Positions 48,145 to 56,032 of a DNA stretch of 64,000 nt are shown piece after piece. The first letter of the stretch is position 1, and each line of letters begins with the position of its first letter. The stretch comes from Streptococcus sanguinis. GTDB lineage: Bacteria; Bacillota; Bacilli; Lactobacillales; Streptococcaceae. The notes under the pieces are model-generated. The model was not told where the DNA came from. It did no database searches and worked only from the letters and a program-made list of their open reading frames with translations. Both the position numbers and the translations under genes were made by a program. The DNA is taken from positions 2,172,501-2,236,500 of the forward strand of contig CP040556.1 in NCBI GenBank assembly GCA_013378335.1, given 5' to 3'.

Positions 48145-48808
48145 GTTGCTTCTCCTTTTCTTCTACAAATACCACTTTCCCTTGCTCATACTTCCGCACG
48201 GCTAATAACCAGCGGATGGGGTTGTTTTGGAATAAGAAAAGGTACAACAAGGCAGGAAAGAGACCTATCAATAATGAAAATAAAATTTGTGCATCAAATT
48301 TCTCCTGCCTTATAAATGAATTTACAATATTTGGTATGGTAGCAATTCCTATAAATGCTAAAAATATAATTAGTAACTGTATTATTAGAAAAACTATCAT
48401 CTTCCCAAACGTCGCTTTTTTCTTGCTAAAATTTTCCCAAAACAGATTTGAATCAACGGCTTTCGCAAACTGTTGAGAACTTGCCCCCTGAACCTGCTTC
48501 ACTTCTTTATACAAGGCCTCTTCCATCATCCATATAAAGCCAAAGCAGACAAAGAACTGGGCAGCGATATAAGGCGGAACCATCCAGCTGCTGTATCGAA
48601 AACCGGAAAAAGCTGGTATAGCTACCATTCCCCCTATCAAACCTAAGAAAATGAAAACCAACATCAAAGGAATAATGGCCTTATTGGTCTTCCTAGCCCC
48701 TTCTGTATTTAACAAGGCACTCTTATCGGCTGCCAAAGCCTCTTTTGTTCGCGTGTTATAGTAGACGGCTTCATCACCGCTCTGTCCAATAAAAATTATT
48801 TTTCTCAT
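48137..48808 (-). CDS. multi-pass membrane protein, putative immunity protein (223 aa)
   Basis: 223 aa with about five transmembrane helices (roughly 43-66, 73-100, 135-160, 175-195 of the mature numbering) and the N-terminal KIIFIGQSGDEAVYYNTRTKEAL. It directly follows the orphan LXG C-terminal region, itself membrane-active-looking, so a membrane immunity role is inferred. ATG at 48808 has GGTGAT upstream; a TTG 6 bases earlier is less likely. Confidence 0.65.
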   Translation of the reverse strand: MRKIIFIGQSGDEAVYYNTRTKEALAADKSALLNTEGARKTNKAIIPLMLVFIFLGLIGGMVAIPAFSGFRYSSWMVPPYIAAQFFVCFGFIWMMEEALYKEVKQVQGASSQQFAKAVDSNLFWENFSKKKATFGKMIVFLIIQLLIIFLAFIGIATIPNIVNSFIRQEKFDAQILFSLLIGLFPALLYLFLFQNNPIRWLLAVRKYEQGKVVFVEEKEKQHE

Positions 48809-48814
48809 ATTCAA

Positions 48815-49676
48815 TCACCACAGTTTTAAAACATCTTTATAATCAGAAAATTCAACTTTATCGTGTCTAGCTTCATCGTAGGTCGTCGATAAGAAATTAC
48901 CAATTACAGTACCTAGATAGGCACCAGCAAGTGTTCCAACAACAGGAATTGGTATAGCTGAGCCAATCACAGAGCCTATAATAGTTGAAGTTGCAGTTAT
49001 TCCAGTATGGGCTGCCGCATCCTGCAGAGCAACCTCATCACCATACTTATCTTTTCGCTCCAGATAAGTCGATACACCTGAAGCCAGTGAACCAATAACA
49101 CCCATTTTACCTAAATGGTTGCTAACTTTTCCACCAAGCTTCGTAAATTTCCCTGCGTCATCTGCCACATCTACAAGTTCGTCTGCTTTATCTAATAATT
49201 TCATACTATCAGAATTTTTCGCAGCCTCTTTAAGACTTCGCAATTTATCCAAAGTATTGTTACCAGTCCATGCTCCATTACTAATTGCGTTAACTGTTTC
49301 TGCACTTTTCCACAAAACTACTAGTAAATAGAAGTTTATAATCCGCCGCACTAGATGCATACGATACTCCCTTAGCTACTCCTTGAATATTAAAGCCATT
49401 CAAAGATTCTGCTAAGTAATCCGGTACATCTTCATCTGGATGACTTTGATAGTAAGCTCTGAGAGTATTAATATCTTTATCTGTGTAGCTAGCAGATCCT
49501 CCTTGCTTCTTAGCCTTATTTAAAATTGCTTTATAATCAATTGTAACTTGGGCTTCTTCAAACTTCTTACGTTGAGCATCAGTGAAAGATACATCAGAAT
49601 GAGAATTTAAGTACTTTTCAATCGCTTTTACATCTGTAGCAGTTAATTCTTTATTAGTGATTTTTTATTTTTCCAT
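48815..49676 (-). pseudogene. orphan LXG toxin C-terminal half, frameshifted
   Basis: An open frame from ATG (49676) is stopped at codon 4, then reads KITNKELTATDVKAIEKYLN, which matches the linker repeat of the intact LXG toxins (ESLTEAELTAIERYAAAYP). It runs to near 49310, where a missing A in an A4 tract (plus-strand TTTT 49306-49309) shifts the frame. The rest encodes KSAETVNAI through a Gly-rich membrane segment (IIGSVIGSAIPIPVVGTLAGAYLG) to the stop at 48815. It has no LXG domain. It is followed by its likely immunity gene. Confidence 0.75.
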
Positions 49677-49722
49677 AATTATCACGTCTAACACATCTTT
49701 AATAACTACTATTAATTACAAT

Positions 49723-50052
49723 CTATTTATCATTTAATGCTAAATTAATTTTATCAACATCTGCCTTAGGTATTTCCGGATGTTCCTTAATCCATTCAGA
49801 TAATCCTTTTTGAATTCGTTCCTCATTTTCACTTGCATATCCTTCAAAAACCACTTCACTTATGTCCTCATGATTAAAGTAGGTTATTTTTTCTGGTTCT
49901 AACCCAATCAACTGATTTACACCTGCATAATCAAAATAACAAAGTTCCTCCTTGATGCTAAAAATCGGATGGCGTAAAACTATCATTACTGGTATTGCTC
50001 CACCCTCTAAATAAACCACACTACCTAATGTCAATAACTTATTTGTTTTCAT
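49723..50052 (-). CDS. DUF4176-like T7SS cassette protein, copy 2
   Basis: 109 aa with the pattern LLTLGSVVYLEGGAIPVMIV, CYFDYAGVNQLIGLEPEKITYFNHEDISEVVFEGY seen in its two paralogues. No membrane helix. It follows the LXG toxin at 50814-52379 and its two membrane genes, repeating the syntax toxin, membrane protein, DUF4176-like protein. AGGAG precedes the ATG. Confidence 0.75.
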   Translation of the reverse strand: MKTNKLLTLGSVVYLEGGAIPVMIVLRHPIFSIKEELCYFDYAGVNQLIGLEPEKITYFNHEDISEVVFEGYASENEERIQKGLSEWIKEHPEIPKADVDKINLALNDK

Positions 50053-50104
50053 TCCTGCTCTCCTTTAAATATCTATATAAATGTTATTTTCTTGTAAGAT
50101 GATC

Positions 50105-50311
50105 TCACTTTGTTTTCTCTTCTATTTCAAATTCTACAATCTGATTGTTTTCGTTAATAACAATCCCATTATAAAATAAAATGATATAAAGTATAATTGG
50201 TATAATCAAAAACAGTCTCAACTGAACAAAATAGGAAAATAAAAATATTGGAAAAATAAAAACAAGAAATAAAAATGCATAAGCAACTATTTTTATAAAA
50301 ACCGCTTTCAT
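50105..50311 (-). CDS. small membrane protein (68 aa) of the LXG cassette
   Basis: 68 aa, mostly two adjacent transmembrane helices (about 4-24 and 27-48) then EINENNQIVEFEIEEKTK-like charged tail (VINENNQIVEFEIEEK). Its start overlaps the preceding 168-aa gene; the ATG at 50311 is favoured over codons 9 bases upstream. It may be the second half of a two-part immunity factor, since a single five-helix protein occupies this place in the neighbouring cassette. Confidence 0.6.
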   Translation of the reverse strand: MKAVFIKIVAYAFLFLVFIFPIFLFSYFVQLRLFLIIPIILYIILFYNGIVINENNQIVEFEIEEKTK

Positions 50312-50313
50312 AA

Positions 50314-50820
50314 TCACCAAAAACCAATCCCTTCTTTCACTGTTTTTAATGGCGTCAACGACCTAACTTTTCCAGTGTAGCTTAAATCCGCATTTCGTTC
50401 TCTAAGAAAATTTTTAAGTCTAATTTTCCTATACCAGGACACCAAGAAAAATGAAATTAATAAAACAAGAACTAAGATCAATAGATTTATACTACCTTGA
50501 ACTAAACTTGCTGCATGATTTGTCGGACCTAACCATAACTCAAATGGAGTCAGCCAACGGATAAATGCTGATAACACAATTGCTATGCCTAAATTAGTCA
50601 ATCGCTTAGTGCTATTCAATCCTTGATTAGCAATATGATTATATAATGAATATTCCGTTTGATAAATTTTAAAAAATCTCTTAGAAGATAGACTATAATT
50701 TCTTTGCACAAGATATTCTTGACCTAAATCTGTCACAAGCAGATACCAACCTTTTTGCACCACCCTATCATTCAATGTGATATTAAAAACTTGGCCTTTA
50801 ACTCTATATACATTTACCAT
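50314..50820 (-). CDS. membrane protein, putative immunity component (168 aa)
   Basis: 168 aa. An N-terminal beta-like region (YRVKGQVFNITLNDRVVQKGWYLLVTDLGQEYL) resembles the start of the 219-aa DUF443-like protein of the next cassette. Two transmembrane helices follow (about 74-92 and 107-130). Its ATG lies inside the last codons of the LXG toxin (7-base overlap), so toxin and immunity candidate are coupled. Confidence 0.65.
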   Translation of the reverse strand: MVNVYRVKGQVFNITLNDRVVQKGWYLLVTDLGQEYLVQRNYSLSSKRFFKIYQTEYSLYNHIANQGLNSTKRLTNLGIAIVLSAFIRWLTPFELWLGPTNHAASLVQGSINLLILVLVLLISFFLVSWYRKIRLKNFLRERNADLSYTGKVRSLTPLKTVKEGIGFW

Positions 50821-52379
50821 GAAAATAACCCTTTGACTCCATTAACCATATTATTCCAACCAGAAACAACAGCTTTCCCAACATTATCTTCAAATTTTTT
50901 CACCTCTGGGAAAGTCTCTCTCGCCCATTCATTTGCATATGCTATACCTACACCTATAGCAACTGTAGCGCCCAATCCTAAACTTATTGGATTAGCCATC
51001 ATCCCCACCGAAGCCAACACTACACTCCCTCCTTCAATCAAAGCAATGGCTCCTGCAGTCGTTACAGTATTAGTAATTTCTTTCCCCCAAGCAACTTCTG
51101 CAGAATCCCCAAACAGCATGTCAATGCCAACACCTGCTATTAAACCAATTCCTGTACTAACACTTTTACCAATAGCTTTAGATGTCCCTTTAATAGAATT
51201 CTCAGCCGCTTCTCTAGCAGCTCTAGTAGCTCCTGGTGTCTTCCCCATGATTTTCCCGTTGCTCAAGACTGTTGAATATCTGTTTGCAAATATCTCAGCA
51301 CTTTTTTCCGTCGCTTTTTTAGCACCAACGTCAATAATCTTATCTTCAGCAGCACTGCTTATTTTTTCCACTGCAGTTGTTGTAAAAATATCACGAGGAG
51401 CATTTTTTAAAGTTTCTACAATTTTCTTATCACTTTCCTCCTTCAATACATCTTTAATATAATCCGACACTCTATTTGGATAACTCTTTGCATAGTCCTT
51501 TAGAACACCAATGTCATCCTCATTCAGTTCCTTACCTGCATCCAAGTTAGATAAAACTGAGCGATATTTTTTATCTACTTGGCGGATATTCCTAACTTTA
51601 TCAATGACGGAATCATCTACGCTCCCTGGATAGGCTGCCGCATATCGTTCTATTGCTGTCAGCTCCGCTTCAGTCAGAGATTCGCCATTTTTTACTTTCT
51701 CCAACGCTGATAGATAGTTGTTCTCCATTGCTATCTCTCGATCTGCCCAGCCCTGCTCAACATCACTCACCCAAGATAAGTCCTCTGGCAAAGCAAAGCC
51801 ACCACCGCCAAAGGAGACTGAAATACCTGACATCGCCTGAGAAACCAAGCCCTGATAACCATCTGCTGACGCGCAGGCGCTTGGTGACTCTGCGCTGAAA
51901 GCCCTCAGATTAGCCAGTTTTTCCTGGGCCTCAGTCAGTTGATTTTCCGCTGCTGTAAGATGATTTTGTAAACTGCTAATTCTTGCCGCATCTCCTGCAG
52001 CTGGTTTAGCTTTAGATTGAAGACCAGAAATCGAAGCGCTGAGACTCATACAACCTCTCGTTGCACTATCAATCTCCGCTTGCAGCTGTTCCTCATCTAA
52101 ATTCTCAGCCCCACACTTGGCCGCATAACTATCCGCCAGTGTGTTCGCCGCATCCGCAACGGCTTCAGAATAGAGAATGCACCCTTTATAATAAGGACTC
52201 ATGACACTTGTCGCATATGCACGAGCAGCATCATAGCCTGTTCCTATCAGCTCACCGCCGCTGCCGCCAAAGCTGTCAAAGGCACTAATCAACTGGTTGA
52301 AGCCCGCTACACGTGACTGTGAGGCAGACGACATCGTAGAAGACTGTGTCTGCAGGCTAGCGTAATTTACCTTTACCAT
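50814..52379 (-). CDS. LXG-domain T7SS toxin with membrane-active C-terminus (521 aa)
   Basis: 521 aa. The LXG domain (about 1-215) shows L44-I-G46 and YDAARAYATSVMSPYYKG, continuing with helical sequence nearly identical to that of the 556-aa toxin. A linker with EAELTAIERYAAAYP repeats spans about 225-310. The C-terminal about 170 residues differ and contain Gly-rich hydrophobic segments (VSTGIGLIAGVGIDMLFG, GLGATVAIGVGIAYA). Such glycine-zipper tails occur in pore-forming LXG toxins (TelE type in S. gallolyticus). Exported by T7SS to kill competitors (inferred). It is flanked by a targeting-factor-like gene upstream and immunity candidates downstream. Confidence 0.82.
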   Translation of the reverse strand: MVKVNYASLQTQSSTMSSASQSRVAGFNQLISAFDSFGGSGGELIGTGYDAARAYATSVMSPYYKGCILYSEAVADAANTLADSYAAKCGAENLDEEQLQAEIDSATRGCMSLSASISGLQSKAKPAAGDAARISSLQNHLTAAENQLTEAQEKLANLRAFSAESPSACASADGYQGLVSQAMSGISVSFGGGGFALPEDLSWVSDVEQGWADREIAMENNYLSALEKVKNGESLTEAELTAIERYAAAYPGSVDDSVIDKVRNIRQVDKKYRSVLSNLDAGKELNEDDIGVLKDYAKSYPNRVSDYIKDVLKEESDKKIVETLKNAPRDIFTTTAVEKISSAAEDKIIDVGAKKATEKSAEIFANRYSTVLSNGKIMGKTPGATRAAREAAENSIKGTSKAIGKSVSTGIGLIAGVGIDMLFGDSAEVAWGKEITNTVTTAGAIALIEGGSVVLASVGMMANPISLGLGATVAIGVGIAYANEWARETFPEVKKFEDNVGKAVVSGWNNMVNGVKGLFSW

Positions 52380-52802
52380 ATACTTCCTTTCTGTTAGTGA
52401 ATTTAGATTGCTGAAATTTTTAGCTAAAACTTTATCAACCTATTGCTTATCACGCTCCAGTTTTTTACGCTGATCATACAGAGCAGTTAACTGCGTTTGA
52501 TAAGCTTGGTAACGTTTCTTAATCGCTTTGTCTTCTTCCTCAAAGTCAACTTCCAAAGTCCGTGTAGTCGCCTCAATATCATCTAAAAGATAATGATAGA
52601 ATGCTGAATGTGACGAAGTCACCCCTATATCCAACAAGTTCTTAAAGTGAAATAGGGCGCTGCCTTGTGAGGACATTACATCCTCCCGCGTCACCTTAAA
52701 CTGACGATATTCAACATCCAAATCATCTATTTTATGTTGCAGTTCATACTGACGACGATATAACTCGTCCAGCTGATCTTGCTTCGATTTTCCTTTTTTC
52801 AT
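52203..52802. repeat. repeat of 120-aa gene, spacer and LXG 5' end (copy 2)
   Basis: Counterpart of 47154-47752. The LXG 5' part is also repeated at 55443-55619 and, more loosely, across the first about 700 bp of the toxin at 53949-55619. Confidence 0.8.
52440..52802 (-). CDS. LXG-associated helical targeting factor-like protein (120 aa), copy 2
   Basis: 120 aa, charged coiled-coil helices as in the paralogue at 47390-47752, DUF3958/Lap2-like. It lies 60 bases upstream of the 521-aa LXG toxin. Known Lap proteins bind the LXG domain and, with EssC, allow export; this role is inferred here. AGAGG precedes the ATG. Confidence 0.7.
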   Translation of the reverse strand: MKKGKSKQDQLDELYRRQYELQHKIDDLDVEYRQFKVTREDVMSSQGSALFHFKNLLDIGVTSSHSAFYHYLLDDIEATTRTLEVDFEEEDKAIKKRYQAYQTQLTALYDQRKKLERDKQ

Positions 52803-52867
52803 TATAACCTCTATATCATTTTACCTCAGCTAATCTGTTTGTGCTGTTTACCTAAACTAAATATAAC

Positions 52868-52886
52868 CTCTTTTAAATCAAAAGAG
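52868..52886. other. short hairpin between DUF4176-like and 120-aa genes
   Basis: A perfect 7-bp stem (CTCTTTT/AAAAGAG) with a 5-nt loop in a 169-base gap. It is a weak terminator candidate marking the boundary between two toxin cassettes, like the stem at 47778-47815 in the equivalent place. Confidence 0.35.
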
Positions 52887-52971
52887 AGGAGACTCCGAAA
52901 AGAGAAACCTTTCTTAAATATCTTTAGATTTTAAATTATCGATTAAATACCAACTTCTCTACAATTTGATA

Positions 52972-53280
52972 CTACTTTAAAGAATCAGTTACTTTACCCT
53001 TGGGGTAGGGATTTTGCGAAGAATGTTCCCACTCTTTATATAATTTCAAATAGTTTTGTTCTTCTGAATCTCTATACCCTTCATATATTACCTGAGCAAT
53101 ATTTTCCTCATTGAAGTAAATCATGGGAACTTGCGGATCAAGACCAACAGGGTAGATACAGCCCGAATAATCAAAATAGTTTATCTGTCCCTCTTCATTC
53201 TTACAAAGAGCACCTCGATTTAAAATCATAATTTTACGTTCACCTTCATTTAGAAGGATAATCGTTCCAATTGGATACAT
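52972..53280 (-). CDS. DUF4176-like T7SS cassette protein, copy 3
   Basis: 102 aa from MYPIGTIILLNEGERKIMILNRG, with INYFDYSGCIYPVGL and IYFNEENIAQVIYEGY matching its paralogues. The start at 53280 overlaps the stop of the upstream membrane gene by one base (TAATG) behind GAGGAG; an earlier in-frame start would lie within that gene. Function unknown. Confidence 0.75.
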   Translation of the reverse strand: MYPIGTIILLNEGERKIMILNRGALCKNEEGQINYFDYSGCIYPVGLDPQVPMIYFNEENIAQVIYEGYRDSEEQNYLKLYKEWEHSSQNPYPKGKVTDSLK

Positions 53281-53939
53281 TATTTCTCCTCTTTTCTTTC
53301 TATTATATATTGACAATTCTCACTATAGCTTAGATCACCTGCTAAAAGTAAACCAATTAGTAACATAAGACCATGAAATATCAGGAAGATTAGAGTTCCC
53401 CAGTTTAAAATGAGATAGCTAAACAAAAAAATTAGGAAGTTGAGAATCAAAACGATCATAAACTGCTTTTTCATCCAAGGAGCTAATTTAGCTAATTTTA
53501 TTTTCCCTTGTTCTTTTTTATAAAGACTAAAATTAAATTTCTTTGCCAAAGATCGAGATGATAAAAAATGGACTAGATTTGCAAATACTAATGCTAGTAT
53601 AAAAGCAAGAAACCAATAAATCAATCTTTCAGTGAATGAGAAGCGAGGTGTATTAAGGTAAGCATCTAAGCTTTCACTAGTTCGTATCCGCCCTGCCCAG
53701 ACCGAAACAGCTAAAAATACTGGCATTGGAATTACAAGTGTCTCCAACCAATGTTTTTTACGCATTCGAATCTCCCAAAATTGCGACTCTGTCAATTGGT
53801 ATATCGTTCGATTACTAAACCAATTCAGATAAGGGAAAAAATAGCCCCACAATGTCGGTAACTTATCCAATAGAAAATATTCCTTACCATCTTCCAGTAA
53901 TATGTAACGAAAATTTACATGATGCGCTCGCATAGTCAT
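53280..53939 (-). CDS. DUF443-like five-helix membrane protein, putative immunity protein
   Basis: 219 aa. N-terminal NFRYILLEDGKEYFLLDKL and FPYLNWFSNRTIYQL resemble DUF443 (tandem five-TM) proteins, one of which is the immunity protein to a membrane-depolarising T7SS toxin in Staphylococcus aureus. Transmembrane helices lie near 67-85, 105-127, 160-180 and 182-205. It begins 9 bases after the 556-aa LXG toxin, whose tail is membrane-active-looking; a matching immunity role is inferred. Confidence 0.72.
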   Translation of the reverse strand: MTMRAHHVNFRYILLEDGKEYFLLDKLPTLWGYFFPYLNWFSNRTIYQLTESQFWEIRMRKKHWLETLVIPMPVFLAVSVWAGRIRTSESLDAYLNTPRFSFTERLIYWFLAFILALVFANLVHFLSSRSLAKKFNFSLYKKEQGKIKLAKLAPWMKKQFMIVLILNFLIFLFSYLILNWGTLIFLIFHGLMLLIGLLLAGDLSYSENCQYIIERKEEK

Positions 53940-53948
53940 CTCCTTTCA

Positions 53949-55619
53949 TTACCACAACAGATTAGGCAACATAGGATTAGAAATAGATTGTAATAGTCCT
54001 TCTCCAACTCCTGTAGAAAAGTCTCGAACTTCTTTGTTATTCTTATAAGCTTCTTGATATTTGTCTCCTATATACCAATTGACTGCAGCTGTTGCTGCTA
54101 TCACTCCTAAAGCCATCCATCCCACAGGAGTAGCTGCTGCGAGGCCAGTGCCAATTGCACCAATCGCTAAACTGAGTCCAGTTGCAATTGAATTATGTCC
54201 TACCGCTTCTGTTAGTGTCATGTCCTTATTGACCATATCATCATACATTCCTAAACCGAAACCTATCCCTGTCAGAGCATAACCAAATCTATTTGCATAT
54301 TTACTAATATTGCTTCCTGCAGATACCACATTAGATGCATTTTGAATAGATTGTGGATTGACGATAACAAAACTATTCGGCCCAGCTGGACCAGATACCA
54401 ATGGTTTAATACGTCGAATGAACGCACCAAATCTAACTGCTCCTTCACCTAACATGTCAATTACTGTATTGATATTATCCAGTGTTTGCCCATGGGCTTC
54501 GTATTGCTGGTTTATACCTTCTAAATATGTTTTTAATGCTTTTTTCACATCCTCAGGCATTCTTACATCGGGGAATTTCTCACCGTATTTGATTAGTATT
54601 TGGACGTCTTCATCTGATAATTTCCCTTTATGGGCTTTCTCCACAATTTTGTTATATTCTGATTTCTCTGCTGACGCTTTTTCTAGATCTGGATTGATTC
54701 CAACATCTGGATGATTTTTCTTATATTCTTCGATAAACTTAGTATCGCTATCGCTCAGTTCTTTCCCTGCATCCACCTTGTCAATGATAGAACGATATTT
54801 CATCTCCTCTGCCTTGACCTGACGTGCTTGCTGTACGTACTCTAAAACAGAAGCATCCACGCGTTCCGGATAGGCAGCCGCATATCGCTCTATCGCTGTC
54901 AGCTCCGCTTCAGTCAGAGATTCGCCACTATATACCTTATCCAGTGCTGATAAATAGTTGTTCTCCAAGGCTATCTCCCGATCTGCCCAGCCCTGCTCAA
55001 CATCACTCACCCAAGATAAGTCTTCCGGCAAAGCAAAGCCACCACCGCCAAAGGAGACTGAAATACCTGACATAGCCTTAGAAACCAAGCCCTGATAACC
55101 ATCTGCCGAGGCACAGGCACTTGGAGACTCCGCACTGAATGCCCTCAGATTATCCAGTTTTTTCTGAGCAGCAGTCAGTTGGTTTTCCGCTGCTGTAAGC
55201 TGTTCTTGTAAGCGACCAATTCTTTCCGCATCTCCTGCAGCTGGTTTAGATTTAGATTGAAGACCAGAAATCGAAGCGCTGAGCCCCATACAACCTCTCG
55301 TTGCACTATCAATCTCCGCTTGCAGCTGTTCCTCATCTAAATTCTCAGCTCCACACTTAGCCACATAACTATCCGCCAGTGTGTTCGCTGCATCCGCAAC
55401 TGCTTCAGAGTAGAGAATACACCCTTTATAATAAGGACTCATGACACTTGTCGCATATGCACGGGCTGCATCATAGCCTGTTCCTATCAGCTCACCGCCG
55501 CTGCCGCCGAAGCTGTCAAAGGCACTAATTAACTGATTGAAGCCTGCTACACGTGACTGTGAGGCAGACGACATCGTGGAAGACTGTGTCTGCAGGCTAG
55601 CGTAATTTACCTTTACCAT
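53949..55619 (-). CDS. LXG-domain T7SS toxin with glycine-zipper C-terminus (556 aa)
   Basis: 556 aa. LXG domain about 1-215 (L44-I-G46; GYDAARAYATSVMSPYYKG; coiled coil about 125-160). The linker carries three diverged repeats of the type GESLTEAELTAIERYAAAYP, GKELSDSDTKFIEEYKKNHP and GKLSDEDVQILIKYGEKFP (about 232-350). The C-terminal region (about 440-530) holds Gly-rich membrane segments (YALTGIGFGLGMYDD, IGAIGTGLAAATPVGWMALGVIAA-like), suggesting a pore former. It follows a small DUF3130-like gene and precedes a DUF443-like gene. AGAAAGGAAC precedes the ATG. Confidence 0.85.
   Translation of the reverse strand: MVKVNYASLQTQSSTMSSASQSRVAGFNQLISAFDSFGGSGGELIGTGYDAARAYATSVMSPYYKGCILYSEAVADAANTLADSYVAKCGAENLDEEQLQAEIDSATRGCMGLSASISGLQSKSKPAAGDAERIGRLQEQLTAAENQLTAAQKKLDNLRAFSAESPSACASADGYQGLVSKAMSGISVSFGGGGFALPEDLSWVSDVEQGWADREIALENNYLSALDKVYSGESLTEAELTAIERYAAAYPERVDASVLEYVQQARQVKAEEMKYRSIIDKVDAGKELSDSDTKFIEEYKKNHPDVGINPDLEKASAEKSEYNKIVEKAHKGKLSDEDVQILIKYGEKFPDVRMPEDVKKALKTYLEGINQQYEAHGQTLDNINTVIDMLGEGAVRFGAFIRRIKPLVSGPAGPNSFVIVNPQSIQNASNVVSAGSNISKYANRFGYALTGIGFGLGMYDDMVNKDMTLTEAVGHNSIATGLSLAIGAIGTGLAAATPVGWMALGVIAATAAVNWYIGDKYQEAYKNNKEVRDFSTGVGEGLLQSISNPMLPNLLW
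55443..55619. repeat. LXG 5' end repeat (copy 3)
   Basis: 177 bp nearly identical to 47154-47330 and 52203-52379. It encodes residues 1-59 of all three LXG proteins. Confidence 0.85.
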
Positions 55620-55646
55620 ATATGTTCCTTTCTAGTTGAACAATTA

Positions 55647-56021
55647 TTAATTAGTTCCCTCACTAAATAACTGCTTATTTTTCTTCTTTCCTGAATTACT
55701 ACCAGCAGTTCCTGACTCGACTGGCCCTGTATTTCTGTTAATATAATTGGCAATCTTTGCATCTGTTGTTTGAAACTCTGCATGAATACCATGTAAAACC
55801 TGAATGAAGTCAATAGATTGCTGTGCTGCTTGCTCACTTGCACTAACTTCGTTGTCAATATGACTACTAATAGTTCCAGAAGCAGCATATTGGCTGATAG
55901 AATCCTTTGTAGCAGTTTCTTTTCCTACTGAATGATAAGCTGAGACAATTCCATTTGCATAGTTTTGAACAGCTGTCGGATCAGATTGAATACCTACTCC
56001 CTGAGTTGTTCCTACTGACAT
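55647..56021 (-). CDS. small helical T7SS targeting factor-like protein (DUF3130/Lap1-like)
   Basis: 124 aa, starting MSVGTTQGVGIQSDPTAVQN, with WXG100-sized helices (about 20-60 and 60-100) and a basic Lys/Asn-rich tail (GKKKNKQLF). It resembles TIGR04197/DUF3130 small proteins that act as Lap1 partners of LXG toxins. It lies 27 bases before the 556-aa LXG gene and 11 bases after the truncated essC, so it belongs to module 2. Confidence 0.7.
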   Translation of the reverse strand: MSVGTTQGVGIQSDPTAVQNYANGIVSAYHSVGKETATKDSISQYAASGTISSHIDNEVSASEQAAQQSIDFIQVLHGIHAEFQTTDAKIANYINRNTGPVESGTAGSNSGKKKNKQLFSEGTN

Positions 56022-56032
56022 AGTGTTCTCCT

